A stretch of DNA of 19,510 nt from an uncultured Methylococcaceae bacterium. GTDB lineage: Bacteria; Pseudomonadota; Gammaproteobacteria; Methylococcales; Methylomonadaceae. This document shows positions 8,419-17,490 of this stretch, one piece after another. Position numbers and translations under genes: made by a program. The stretch spans positions 1 to 19,510 of the forward strand of contig CAIVAH010000074.1 of assembly GCA_903903765.1 (NCBI GenBank), given 5' to 3'. Each line of letters begins with the position of its first letter. Positions within the stretch are counted from its first letter, which is position 1. Under the pieces are notes generated by a model. That model had not been told where the DNA came from. It was given only the letters and a program-made list of their open reading frames with translations, and searched no databases.

Positions 8419-10681
8419 CTTGCTAACAGCAATACACCTAACAATAAGCGGTCGAGTTCAGGGTGTAGGCTTTAGACCATTTGTCAGTTCCTTAGCAAAA
8501 CAATTAAACTTATTGGGCTGGGTGCGTAATGACGGAAGTCTGGTTGATATCTGGGTTGAAGGCGACCTGAATAATATTGCGATCTTTAAAGAACATTTAC
8601 TCTCTAAAAAGCCATCAAATGCTCATATTAAGCATATTAAATCTGAGCTGACTCTAGCTGAAAATTACGCAGACTTTAGCATTCTAGAAAGCATCAATAA
8701 TGTACTTAGTAACGCCCATATACCTCCGGACTACAGTATTTGTGAAGCTTGTTTAATAGAACTCAACACGCCAGATAATAGCCGTTATCAATACCCGTTT
8801 ATTAACTGCACTCAGTGCGGGCCACGTTACACGATCATGACAGGACTGCCATATGACCGCAGATCCACCAGTATGGTGGATTTTATCATGTGCGATCGTT
8901 GTAAGACTGAATATCAAAATCCAGTTGACCGCCGCTATCACGCACAATCATTATCATGCCCTGAATGCGGCCCTACTCTATCTTTTACGCAAGGTAATAT
9001 CAGCACTAATGACGTTACTGCCGCTTTAACTTCTGCCATTGATGTGCTAAAAAATGGGCATATTCTGGCGATAAAAGGTATTGGAGGTTATCATCTGTGT
9101 TGTTTAGCAACATCTGAAATTGCCGTTAATAATTTACGCAAAAATAAACACCGAAACTTAAAACCCTTTGCAGTAATGTTAGCGAATATTAAGGCGCTTA
9201 TACAGCATGCAGCAACACCCTCCGAAGCAGAATTAATGTTATTACAGGCCAATCATCGACCGATTGTTCTAATAGGTAAAAACAGAAACTCCACTATTAC
9301 TAATACAGTTGCGCCTGGACTTAAGGAAGTTGGCTTCCTATTACCCTACACGCCGTTACAACATTTAATCCTGCAAGGTGTTGATCAAGCACTAGTCATC
9401 ACATCTGCAAATATAAGTGGCGAAGGCATTTTATTAGATAATACTGAAGTCGAAACTAAAATGGCACATATTGCTGAGGCCTTTTTACATCATGATATTA
9501 ATATTTTAAGAGCTGCCGAAGATTCTGTTTATAGAGTAATCAACAATATTCCACAAATTTTGCGTTTTGGACGAGGCATCGCTCCTTTAGAACTTGCATT
9601 ACCAATCACTTTAAAACACCCCCTTATCGCATTAGGAGGCCAGTTTAAAAACACGATCGCCTTAGCTTGGGACGATAGAATTGTAATTTCGCCACATATT
9701 GGTGACCTGAGTTCTCCTAGAAGTATGCAAGTTTTTGAAGACACCATAAGTCAATTCTGTTTGCTTTATGGCGTTACACCCACAGAATATATCTGTGATG
9801 CACATCCTGAATACAATGCTCATAGATGGGCAGTTGCACAGAATATTAATGTTACGAAGGTATTTCATCACTATGCCCATGCTTCTGCTTTATATACAGA
9901 ACATAAGCTAACTGAAGCAACCCTCATTTTTACTTGGGACGGTACGGGTTATGGTGAGGATGCTACTTTATGGGGAGGTGAAGGCGTATATGGTAAACCA
10001 GGTGATTGGCAACGAGTTTCTTCTATAAAACCTTTTAAACTCATAGGAGGAGATAAATCAACTACTGAACCATGGCGAACAGCGTTAAGCGTTTGCTGGG
10101 AGACTGAAGAAACTTGGCATGAATGCCCATACGATACTACCTTATTAAACCAGGCTTGGACAAAACAATTCAATTGCACGACAACTACGTCAATAGGCCG
10201 ATTGTTTGACGCTGCTGCTGCGTTAACGCTTCAAGTATATAAATCTGATTTCGACGGCCATGCGCCAATGTGGTTAGAGTCAATAGCGAATAAAAAATTA
10301 GGCGCGACTATCGACTTACCTTTAAACTATAATGAAAATGGTTTGTGGATAAGTGATTGGTCTCCATTAATTACCATGTTATTGAATACAGAATCATCTC
10401 CAGAAGAAAAATCCAGTAGTTTCCATTCGAGTCTGGCTATGATATTAGTTAAACAAGCCAAGCAAATCCATAAGACAAAAAAATTTAAGACCGTTGGATT
10501 ATGTGGTGGTGTGTTTCAAAATCGCTTATTAACAGAACAAGCTTTTAAATTACTAACCGCAGAAGGTTTTAAAGTGATTTTGCCTAAACTTATACCCAGC
10601 AATGATGCTGGGTTAAGTTATGGGCAAATTATTGAAGCAGATACTGGTAGACAGAAAAAATATCACTCCAACACTATTTAA
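8408..10681 (+). CDS. hypF: Carbamoyltransferase HypF
   Basis: HypF makes carbamoyl-AMP from carbamoyl phosphate and transfers the carbamoyl group to the C-terminal cysteine of HypE, giving the source of the cyanide ligands. With the start at 8408 it has 757 residues, the usual length. An N-terminal acylphosphatase domain has GRVQGVGFRPFV (15-26). Eight cysteines (112, 115, 134, 137, 162, 165, 184, 187) form the two zinc fingers with the classic x2-18-2-24-2-18-2 spacing. A YrdC-like domain (about 205-385, IKGIGGYHLCCLA) and a Kae1-like domain (HHYAHA, and CGGVFQNRLL near the end) follow. An ATG at 8360 would add 16 residues unlike the family and deepen the overlap with hypD, so it was not used. 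Its partner hypE is not next to it. The 3' end overlaps phoU, read from the other strand, by 8 bases. Confidence 0.96.
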   Translation: MSPDLLTAIHLTISGRVQGVGFRPFVSSLAKQLNLLGWVRNDGSLVDIWVEGDLNNIAIFKEHLLSKKPSNAHIKHIKSELTLAENYADFSILESINNVLSNAHIPPDYSICEACLIELNTPDNSRYQYPFINCTQCGPRYTIMTGLPYDRRSTSMVDFIMCDRCKTEYQNPVDRRYHAQSLSCPECGPTLSFTQGNISTNDVTAALTSAIDVLKNGHILAIKGIGGYHLCCLATSEIAVNNLRKNKHRNLKPFAVMLANIKALIQHAATPSEAELMLLQANHRPIVLIGKNRNSTITNTVAPGLKEVGFLLPYTPLQHLILQGVDQALVITSANISGEGILLDNTEVETKMAHIAEAFLHHDINILRAAEDSVYRVINNIPQILRFGRGIAPLELALPITLKHPLIALGGQFKNTIALAWDDRIVISPHIGDLSSPRSMQVFEDTISQFCLLYGVTPTEYICDAHPEYNAHRWAVAQNINVTKVFHHYAHASALYTEHKLTEATLIFTWDGTGYGEDATLWGGEGVYGKPGDWQRVSSIKPFKLIGGDKSTTEPWRTALSVCWETEETWHECPYDTTLLNQAWTKQFNCTTTTSIGRLFDAAAALTLQVYKSDFDGHAPMWLESIANKKLGATIDLPLNYNENGLWISDWSPLITMLLNTESSPEEKSSSFHSSLAMILVKQAKQIHKTKKFKTVGLCGGVFQNRLLTEQAFKLLTAEGFKVILPKLIPSNDAGLSYGQIIEADTGRQKKYHSNTI
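10594..10613. other. Hairpin inside the hypF 3' end, near convergent phoU
   Basis: A perfect 8-bp inverted repeat, ACCCAGCA (10594-10601) and TGCTGGGT (10606-10613), encloses a 4-base loop, about 65 bases before the hypF stop. hypF and phoU converge with overlapping ends and no other hairpin lies between them. A phoU transcript reading through would form this hairpin soon after its stop. There is no U run on either side, so a terminator role is only possible. The encoded stretch is conserved in HypF, so coincidence is likely too. Confidence 0.3.
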
Positions 10682-11387
10682 ATTTTACTCTTTTCTCTAA
10701 CTCTTCTTGAGAAAGATGACGCACATCTTCACCTTTAATCATATAGACGATATGTTCGCATATATAGCAGGCATGATCGCCAATTCTTTCTAAAGCACGA
10801 ACCGTCCAAAGTACATCTAAAGTACGGGTAATATTTCTAGGATCCTCCATCATCCTAGTAATCAACTGCCTCATAATACTATCGTATTCACGATCTACAT
10901 TAATATCTAAGGCTGTTATTGCTGGCACGTCATCCAAAGTCATTCTTGCAAAGGCATCAAGCGCATCATGTAACATACCTTTAACTAAAACAGCCATATG
11001 TTCTAATTCATAATGTGATAATTTATTTTCAGCGCCAGCCAACTTAATAGCCATTTCGGCTATTCGTTCTGCTTTATCACCAACACGCTCAATTTCATGA
11101 ATAATCTTAATAACAGTAATTAATAATCTTAAATCAAACGCTGTAGGTTGTCTTAGCGCCAATATCTGCGTACATTCATGATCAATTTGAATTTCAAGCT
11201 CATCTACTTCGTTATCTTGCTTAATCACTTGCTCAGCAAGTTCCATATTACCTGACGTATAGGCTTCAATGGCTAACTCTATTTGGCGCTCAACTAAGCC
11301 ACCCATCATTAACACTTTATTGCGAATATCCTCTAATTCAACATTAAAACGCTCGGAAATGTGATGTCCAATTTTAGTGTTTTCCAT
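10674..11387 (-). CDS. phoU: Phosphate signalling protein PhoU
   Basis: PhoU links the state of the PstSCAB transporter to the PhoR sensor kinase and keeps the Pho regulon off when phosphate is plentiful. The 237-residue helical protein contains two PhoU three-helix repeats; metal-site type motifs are visible in each (EIERVGDKAERIAE in the first, ALERIGDHACYICE in the second). It is the last gene of the pst operon, 15 bases after pstB, with AGGAGAG as ribosome-binding sequence. Its stop codon lies inside the end of hypF. Loss of PhoU in related bacteria derepresses phosphate uptake and polyphosphate storage. Confidence 0.96.
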   Translation of the reverse strand: MENTKIGHHISERFNVELEDIRNKVLMMGGLVERQIELAIEAYTSGNMELAEQVIKQDNEVDELEIQIDHECTQILALRQPTAFDLRLLITVIKIIHEIERVGDKAERIAEMAIKLAGAENKLSHYELEHMAVLVKGMLHDALDAFARMTLDDVPAITALDINVDREYDSIMRQLITRMMEDPRNITRTLDVLWTVRALERIGDHACYICEHIVYMIKGEDVRHLSQEELEKRVKFK

Positions 11388-11402
11388 TACCTACTCTCCT
11401 AA

Positions 11403-12233
11403 TTAACCATACCTTCCGGTAATATAATCTTCTGTTTGTTTTTTTACTGGATTCGTGAATAATTCACTGGTTGTACCCATCTCAATCAATTCACCCATAT
11501 ACATAAATGCTGTATAGTCAGAAACTCGAGCAGCCTGTTGCATATTATGTGTCACTATCACTATAGTATATTTTTCTTTAAGCTCGTTAATTAATTCTTC
11601 AATTTTTAAAGTAGATATAGGATCTAATGCTGAAGCCGGTTCATCGAGCAATAAGACTTCAGGTTCAATAGCAATAGCTCTAGCAATAACTAAGCGCTGT
11701 TGTTGACCTCCAGACATTCCTAAAGCATTATCATTCAGTCTATCTTTCATCTCATCCCAAAGCGCCGCTCCACGCAATGAGTTCTCAACCGTTTCTTCTA
11801 ATATTCTCTTATCGTTTATACCTTGGATTCTAAGACCATAGGCAACGTTTTCAAAAATTGATTTTGGAAACGGATTTGGTTTTTGAAAAACCATACCAAC
11901 ACGGCGTCTAAGCGCAGCCACATTGACGGATTTATCATAAATGTTTTCGTTGTCTAATAAGATTTGACCTTCGATTCTAGCGCTGTCCACCAGATCGTTC
12001 ATACGATTAATGCATCTTAATAAGGTTGATTTACCGCAACCACTGGGCCCAATAAAAGCAGTTACTTTCTGCTTAGGCATTTCCATATTAATACCATGTA
12101 GTGCCTGTTTTTCACCGTAGAAAAGATTAAGATCTTTTACTCTTATACAAGTTTCATGTTGGTGATTTTCGTTACCTTTATCGCGCAAAACTGAGCTCAT
12201 ATCGATAGCATGTGTACGTGTATGTTCTGACAT
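11403..12233 (-). CDS. pstB: Phosphate ABC transporter ATP-binding protein PstB
   Basis: PstB hydrolyses ATP to drive phosphate import through PstC-PstA. With the start at 12233 it has 276 residues. Visible motifs are Walker [10 protein letters not shown] (62-70), the Q-loop region [10 protein letters not shown] (a PstB signature), the ABC signature MSGGQQQRL, Walker B VLLLDEP and the H-loop VTHNMQQA. The frame is open to an ATG at 12311, but that would run 74 bases into pstA with residues unlike PstB. The chosen ATG is preceded by GGAAGG at eight bases and lies four bases after the pstA stop. The N-terminal 30 residues are longer than in E. coli PstB and of low complexity. Confidence 0.95.
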   Translation of the reverse strand: MSEHTRTHAIDMSSVLRDKGNENHQHETCIRVKDLNLFYGEKQALHGINMEMPKQKVTAFIGPSGCGKSTLLRCINRMNDLVDSARIEGQILLDNENIYDKSVNVAALRRRVGMVFQKPNPFPKSIFENVAYGLRIQGINDKRILEETVENSLRGAALWDEMKDRLNDNALGMSGGQQQRLVIARAIAIEPEVLLLDEPASALDPISTLKIEELINELKEKYTIVIVTHNMQQAARVSDYTAFMYMGELIEMGTTSELFTNPVKKQTEDYITGRYG

Positions 12234-12237
12234 TTGA

Positions 12238-13893
12238 TTAACCTTCCAAGGCGCGATATTTTTCTCGCAAGTTATTTCGAATAACAATTGCAGCCAAATT
12301 AAGACCCACAATAACTAAAACCAACAATAATGCAGTTGCATAAACCAAAGGTCTTGCCGCTTCAACATTTGGACTTTGAAAACCAACATCATAGATATGA
12401 AAACCTAAATGCATAAATTTTCTATCTAAATGTAAGAAAGGGAAATTACCGTCTAATGGTAAAGTGGGGGCTAATTTGACCACACCCACCAACATCAATG
12501 GCGCAACTTCTCCCGCAGCTCTGGCAACAGCAAGAATTAATCCTGTCATCATGGCGGGGCTAGCCATAGGTAATACAGTTAACCATAGAGTTTCAAGTTT
12601 TGTAGCACCTAACGCTAAACTACCTTCACGTATTGAACTAGGAATTCGAGCTAATCCTTCTTCAGTTGAGACAATAACGACTGGTAAAGTCAATAAGGCA
12701 AGTGTAATAGAAGCCCACAATAATCCTGGAGTACCATAGACTGGTGCAGGTGCAGATTCAGGAAAAAATAATTGATCTATATTCCCACCTAAAATGTACA
12801 CAAAAAAACCTAAACCAAATACCCCATAAACTACGGAAGGTACGCCCGCTAAATTATTAACTGCAATTCTGATTAAACGAGTAATAAAACCTTGTTTAGC
12901 ATATTCACGAAGATACACCGCCGCAATAACTCCAAAGGGCGTTACGATAACAGACATCATCAGCACCATCATAACTGTACCAAATATAGCTGGAAAAATA
13001 CCACCCTCGGTATTAGCTTCTCTTGGATCTTCAGTTAAAAATTCAAAAACCTTAGCAACATAATGACCAATCTTATCTAAAATTGACATTGAGTTGGGCT
13101 GAAATACTCTAACTACTTTAGCTAAGGGGATTTTAACTTGAACACCACTTTCGGTTTCAGCGACTAAAACATCACGTCTAATTTTTTGATACAAATCAGC
13201 CAATTGAACTTGATATTGTTTATATTCCGCATCATAAGCATTTTTCTCATCGGCCAATTGTTGTTTAGCCTTATCATCTAAACGATTTTCAAGTTCCAAC
13301 TTTCTTTGTTTTAATCTAAGACGTTCTAAATTGTAATTAATTGCACCAATTTCTTTCTTTTCTAAATAAGCGATTTCTTTAAAAATACTTAATGATTCTG
13401 AAATTTTACTTTGCAATACAGACCCGGCATCTTTACCAGAGGCGACAGTTTTACCAGACTCTTTAACTTCAAGAATTCTTCCGTAAAAATTACCCCATTC
13501 ACGTCTCTCTACTACTATTAAATCATCAGGCTCAATTTCTGATTTAACATTACGTTTTTCTATCCACAAAAAATCTGTGCCAGTTACATCCCTGTTACCA
13601 GATTTAATCAAATACTGTATTAATACGTCTTCATTGTCTGCCATTTTATGGCCAGTAGACTTAGCCATCAATGCAGGAGTGACACTTGAATCTACTTGTT
13701 CACCGATTATTGTTTTATCAGGTTTGCCTTCTTCTTGATAAATAAACTGCTTTACCTGTGAAGGCCAAAAATGTCCAACACCTCTGCTTGTTACTAAACC
13801 TAATATACCAACCACCATCAGCATACAAATACTTACAGCAGCCGCATTGAGCCATATCCATGGGGCTCCAGTTTTAAACCATACTTTAATCAT
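12238..13893 (-). CDS. pstA: Phosphate ABC transporter permease PstA, long form
   Basis: PstA is one of the two membrane permeases of the high-affinity phosphate importer. At 551 residues it is nearly twice the E. coli length (about 296). The first membrane helix is near residues 12-35. An extra domain of roughly 240 residues follows, probably periplasmic, with a charged coiled-coil stretch (about 165-230, rich in Glu, Lys, Leu and Gln). The permease core starts near residue 290, with the ABC-coupling EAA loop at [19 protein letters not shown]. Long PstA proteins with this N-terminal region are known in Pseudomonas and other gammaproteobacteria, so this is a family form and not a fusion unique to this genome. 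It overlaps pstC by four bases (ATGA), a coupled start. Confidence 0.95.
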   Translation of the reverse strand: MIKVWFKTGAPWIWLNAAAVSICMLMVVGILGLVTSRGVGHFWPSQVKQFIYQEEGKPDKTIIGEQVDSSVTPALMAKSTGHKMADNEDVLIQYLIKSGNRDVTGTDFLWIEKRNVKSEIEPDDLIVVERREWGNFYGRILEVKESGKTVASGKDAGSVLQSKISESLSIFKEIAYLEKKEIGAINYNLERLRLKQRKLELENRLDDKAKQQLADEKNAYDAEYKQYQVQLADLYQKIRRDVLVAETESGVQVKIPLAKVVRVFQPNSMSILDKIGHYVAKVFEFLTEDPREANTEGGIFPAIFGTVMMVLMMSVIVTPFGVIAAVYLREYAKQGFITRLIRIAVNNLAGVPSVVYGVFGLGFFVYILGGNIDQLFFPESAPAPVYGTPGLLWASITLALLTLPVVIVSTEEGLARIPSSIREGSLALGATKLETLWLTVLPMASPAMMTGLILAVARAAGEVAPLMLVGVVKLAPTLPLDGNFPFLHLDRKFMHLGFHIYDVGFQSPNVEAARPLVYATALLLVLVIVGLNLAAIVIRNNLREKYRALEG

Positions 13894-16187
13894 AATGAGC
13901 TATATTTTTCGCGTAAACGCTGACGAATAATTTCAGCCAGAGTATTAAAAACAAAGGTAAAGGTAAACAATACTAGCGCTGCTAAAAACAACACTCGATA
14001 GTGAGTACTATCAACAGCTGACTCTGGCATCTCAACCGCAATATTTGCTGCCAAAGTTCTTAAGCCCTGAAAAATACTTATATCCATAACCGGTGTGTTA
14101 CCAGTTGCCATCAAAACGATCATCGTCTCACCTACTGCACGTCCTAATCCAATCATTACAGCAGAGAAAATACCTGGACTTGCAGTTAGTAAAACAACCT
14201 TAGTCATCGTTTGCCAAGTGGTAGCACCCAAAGCTAAAGAGCCTACAGTTAAATGTTTTGGTACACTAAAAATTGCATCCTCTGCAATTGAATAAATAGT
14301 TGGAATTACCGCAAACCCCATTGCGATACCAACCACCAATGCATTCCGTTGATCGTAACCTATTCCTAGTTCATTTTTAAACCAGTCTCTTAATGTGCCG
14401 CCAAATAAATACGCTTCCATTGGCACACTTACGGTGAATGCCAGCCAAGCAGAAAGAATAATAACGGGGATTAATATTGCAGACTCCCAACCTTCGGGAA
14501 TATTTTGCAAAACTGATTTTGGAAAAAACTGCCATGCAAAAGCAAACAAAATAACACTCAGAGGTACAAACAAAAATAACATGAACAAGCCCGCTAAATG
14601 TTCTTCAATAATCGGAGCTAACCATAATCCTGCTAAAAAACCTAAAATTACGGTTGGTAAAGCGCCCATTAACTCGATAGTTGGTTTTACATATTGACGC
14701 ATTTTAGGCGTCATAAAATAGGCTGTATAAATCGCACCCATTAAAGCTAATGGCATCGCAACTAGCATCGCATAAAAAGCCGCTTTTAGTGTTCCAAAAA
14801 CTAATGGCGTCAAACTATATTTTGGCTCAAAATCACTATTAGCTGATGAAGATTGCCAAATATAATCAGGCTTAGCATAACTTTCATACCAAACTTCTTC
14901 CCATAGAGATTTAATAGATACCTCAGGATGTTTATTATCAACAGACCAGCTATATAATTTAGCATCTGCTGATTCCACTAAGACAGTATTTGCCCTTGGC
15001 GATAAAGCTGATGACACAGGCATACCCGATCCAATAGACTCCTTAATCATTTCTCTCTCAGAAGTTGAATGATAAATAGCCAAGGTATTATTAGCATCTA
15101 AAGTTAAAAAACCTTTGCGTCGTTGCTCTGGATTTATTGCTACCACCGCTTTATCAGAGACTTTAAATGCTCTAATTTTTTGTAAGGTAAACTGGTTATT
15201 CTGATCTCTTACCTTACTCCACTGAGTAACTATTCCAGAGGAATCGCCTACCATAATCGACAAATCACCGTTTAAAAATGCAGTGCTAGTTATGGTATCG
15301 CCTTGAGAAACCAATATTTGCTCATTGATCAATTTAGGCGCACTTTTATCTAAAATATTAAAGACAGCAAGTGTCCCATTAGCAGTAAATAAATATAAGT
15401 TCTGTTCTTCTTTATCAATCAAAATATTTTTAACGGTTGTAGCAGGATAATCAACAATTGCATCTGTACGAGTTATTGTTGCTTCATCCGAAAATAATGA
15501 TTGCTCCTTCTCAAAATGACTCAACCGAATTTTGCTACCTCCAGAGTTATTACTAGCTGTTTTAGCTACGATAGTGCTTGATTTATCACCAATTCTAACG
15601 GCAATTTTTTCTAGGGCGACACCTGTATCATCAATAACTAAGGGAGTCTCTCCCATCGGATATGATAATGAAGGAGTAATTAATTTTACATTATTCGGAT
15701 AAGTGACTTTATATTGATGTTTAACAATAATAACTTTGCCATCAGAAAGCCCATAAATAACAGCGCCTTCATTGATAGGACTTCCTTGAGAAAAACTAAC
15801 AATCTGCACGGCCTGAGGAACTTTTACAGATTCAATTGCAATTGTTTTACCCGTAGTTACCGAGAAAAAAATCACCTGTCCTTCATTAGTAAAGCGTGCC
15901 CCAACTTCATTTTGCTCTTCAATCTCTAACAAAACCGTTTTACCTAAATTTGATTCAGGTACAGAATATTCTGCAACTGGCACTGCAGTTGCAGATATAA
16001 AAAGAGGATAAACCACATATAATAGATAGAAAAAAATAAGCGCAATTGCAAATATAATGCCTAATCCTCCTGCAATTACACCATAACGAGCGGTAGCATC
16101 TTTTATAAGCCGCCATCTTTCATGTGCACTACCGGAAGACAATTGCAGACTTGTATGAGATTTTATTTGATTGTTTATTTTAGACAT
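13890..16187 (-). CDS. pstC: Phosphate ABC transporter permease PstC, long form with periplasmic domain
   Basis: PstC pairs with PstA to form the phosphate channel. It has 765 residues against about 320 in E. coli. After a first membrane helix (about 35-62) comes an extra region of about 390 residues with repeated beta-rich segments of the sort seen in WD40-like propellers (for example KVIIVKHQYK, LYLFTANGTLAVFNI, AKLYSWSV); this fold is inferred. The permease core begins near residue 455 and holds the EAA loop AEDAIFSVPKHLTVGSLALGA. An extra hydrophobic stretch splits the core, as in other long PstC proteins such as that of Pseudomonas. No strong ribosome-binding sequence precedes the ATG. 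It lies 172 bases after pstS, beyond a large palindrome. Confidence 0.94.
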   Translation of the reverse strand: MSKINNQIKSHTSLQLSSGSAHERWRLIKDATARYGVIAGGLGIIFAIALIFFYLLYVVYPLFISATAVPVAEYSVPESNLGKTVLLEIEEQNEVGARFTNEGQVIFFSVTTGKTIAIESVKVPQAVQIVSFSQGSPINEGAVIYGLSDGKVIIVKHQYKVTYPNNVKLITPSLSYPMGETPLVIDDTGVALEKIAVRIGDKSSTIVAKTASNNSGGSKIRLSHFEKEQSLFSDEATITRTDAIVDYPATTVKNILIDKEEQNLYLFTANGTLAVFNILDKSAPKLINEQILVSQGDTITSTAFLNGDLSIMVGDSSGIVTQWSKVRDQNNQFTLQKIRAFKVSDKAVVAINPEQRRKGFLTLDANNTLAIYHSTSEREMIKESIGSGMPVSSALSPRANTVLVESADAKLYSWSVDNKHPEVSIKSLWEEVWYESYAKPDYIWQSSSANSDFEPKYSLTPLVFGTLKAAFYAMLVAMPLALMGAIYTAYFMTPKMRQYVKPTIELMGALPTVILGFLAGLWLAPIIEEHLAGLFMLFLFVPLSVILFAFAWQFFPKSVLQNIPEGWESAILIPVIILSAWLAFTVSVPMEAYLFGGTLRDWFKNELGIGYDQRNALVVGIAMGFAVIPTIYSIAEDAIFSVPKHLTVGSLALGATTWQTMTKVVLLTASPGIFSAVMIGLGRAVGETMIVLMATGNTPVMDISIFQGLRTLAANIAVEMPESAVDSTHYRVLFLAALVLFTFTFVFNTLAEIIRQRLREKYSSL

Positions 16188-16264
16188 GCAGCAATTCTAA
16201 AGTTGATAGGTGACACAATTAAATCGTTAGATAGAAAAAAGTTAAAACCTAATATTTGTCTTAT

Positions 16265-16300
16265 TAAATTAAAGTTCATTTTAAAATGAACTTTAATTTA
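16265..16300. repeat. Perfect 36-bp palindrome between pstS and pstC
   Basis: Two 18-base arms meet with no spacer at 16282/16283; the left arm reads TAAATTAAAGTTCATTTT and the right arm is its exact complement. It lies in the 172-base gap between pstS and pstC, downstream of the pstS stop in the direction of transcription. In RNA it would form a long stem with a minimal loop. Likely roles are protection of the pstS message or partial termination, so that the binding protein is made in excess over the permeases. A protein-binding site is also possible. The minus-strand flank after it (ATAAGACAAA) has no U run, which argues against a simple terminator. Confidence 0.8.
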
Positions 16301-16359
16301 TTTTATTAAAAACTTATTAGCTTCAATACAGCAATATTTATTTAAGTAGCGTTGAACCT

Positions 16360-17343
16360 TTACTTAATCGTATTTAAGACTTTTTCAACAACTTTAGCAG
16401 GCAATGGGATGTAACCATCTTTGATAACAACTTGCTGACCAGATTTCGATAATACTAGTTTTATAAATTCATTTTCTAAAGGAGCTAAAGGTTGATTCGG
16501 TTTTTTATTAACATAAACATATAAAAAACGTGTCAAAGGATAAGTCCCATTAAGTGCATTTTCAGTAGTTGCCTCAACAAAAGGCTGACCTTCTTTTTTA
16601 GCGAGTGGCACCATACGAATACCTGAAGTGGTATAACCCATACCAGAGTAACCAACACCATTAATTGATGAAGTTACTGATTGCACAACTGATGCTGAAC
16701 CTGGTTGCTCATTTACATTACTTTTAAAATCACCTTTACATAAAGCGTGTTCTTTAAAATAACCATAGGTTCCGGATACAGAATTACGTCCATATAACTG
16801 TATAGATTTAGACCCCCAAGCTTCGACACCTGCTTCACCCCAAGTACTTATGTTAGTGGGATTGCCACATTTTAATGTAGTCGAAAAAATAGCATCCACC
16901 TGAGGTACAGTTAAACCTTTAATTGGGTTATCTTTATTAACCATTACGGCTAGAGCATCTATAGCAACGGGTATTGCAGTGGGTTTATAACCATATTTAT
17001 CTTCAAATGCTTCTAATTCATCATCCTTCATTTCTCGGCTCATTGGGCCGAGATTAGATGTGCCTTCTGTCAATGCTGGAGGCGCAGTTGAAGACCCTGC
17101 CGCCTGAATTTGGACATTTACATTAGGATATTCACGATTAAATTCTTCTGCCCACAAAGTCATCAAATTTGCTAATGTATCTGAACCTACACTAGATAAA
17201 TTCCCTGCAATTCCACTTGCTTTCTGATAGGTTGGTAATGCTGCATCAACTGAAGGAACAGCTTGAGCTGTTGTTGTAAACCAAGTTGAAGATACAAAAC
17301 CCATCGCAAGTAATAGCGACTTTGTTTCAAAAGAAAATCTCAT
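16360..17343 (-). CDS. pstS: Periplasmic phosphate-binding protein PstS
   Basis: PstS captures phosphate in the periplasm and hands it to PstCA. The 327-residue precursor has a Sec signal peptide with a hydrophobic core (about 9-20) and a signal peptidase I site after AQA (residue 28); no lipobox cysteine is present, so it should be soluble. Phosphate-binding segments typical of the family are [11 protein letters not shown] (50-60) and [14 protein letters not shown] (about 82-95), with SREMKDDE and [17 protein letters not shown] further on. It is closest to the PstS type of Vibrio and Pseudomonas that accompanies long PstC and PstA. GGAGAAG precedes the ATG. A Pho box promoter lies directly upstream, and a palindrome separates it from pstC. 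Confidence 0.95.
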   Translation of the reverse strand: MRFSFETKSLLLAMGFVSSTWFTTTAQAVPSVDAALPTYQKASGIAGNLSSVGSDTLANLMTLWAEEFNREYPNVNVQIQAAGSSTAPPALTEGTSNLGPMSREMKDDELEAFEDKYGYKPTAIPVAIDALAVMVNKDNPIKGLTVPQVDAIFSTTLKCGNPTNISTWGEAGVEAWGSKSIQLYGRNSVSGTYGYFKEHALCKGDFKSNVNEQPGSASVVQSVTSSINGVGYSGMGYTTSGIRMVPLAKKEGQPFVEATTENALNGTYPLTRFLYVYVNKKPNQPLAPLENEFIKLVLSKSGQQVVIKDGYIPLPAKVVEKVLNTIK

Positions 17344-17396
17344 TAATACTTCTCCAGTAATTTATTAGGGTACTATTATCTAAATTAAACGTCATA

Positions 17397-17430
17397 ATCA
17401 TATTAATATTATATGACAAGAATGTGAAAG
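17397..17430 (-). promoter_or_regulatory. Pho box and -10 element upstream of pstS
   Basis: Read on the minus strand, 17430-17413 is CTTTCAC-ATTC-TTGTCAT. This matches the PhoB-binding pattern of two CTGTCAT-like heptamers with a 4-base AT-rich spacer (5 of 7 and 6 of 7). Exactly ten bases later TATGAT (17402-17397) matches the -10 consensus at 5 of 6, the spacing known for PhoB-activated promoters in which the box takes the place of the -35. It lies 54 bases upstream of the pstS start. The match is by eye, not by scored search, but spacing, orientation and target gene agree. Confidence 0.8.
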
Positions 17431-17490
17431 CTACTCAAGAATGATCAAATTGATAGGCCACTTATGTTAATTATCTAAACCAATTATTAA

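Noticed and set aside
12234..12311. Longer pstB reading from ATG 12311
   Set aside because: It runs into pstA, and the added residues do not look like PstB; ATG 12233 has a strong GGAAGG before it.
14395..14697. 100-codon plus-strand open frame inside pstC
   Set aside because: It is antisense to the permease core, with no family resemblance and no promoter or ribosome-binding support.
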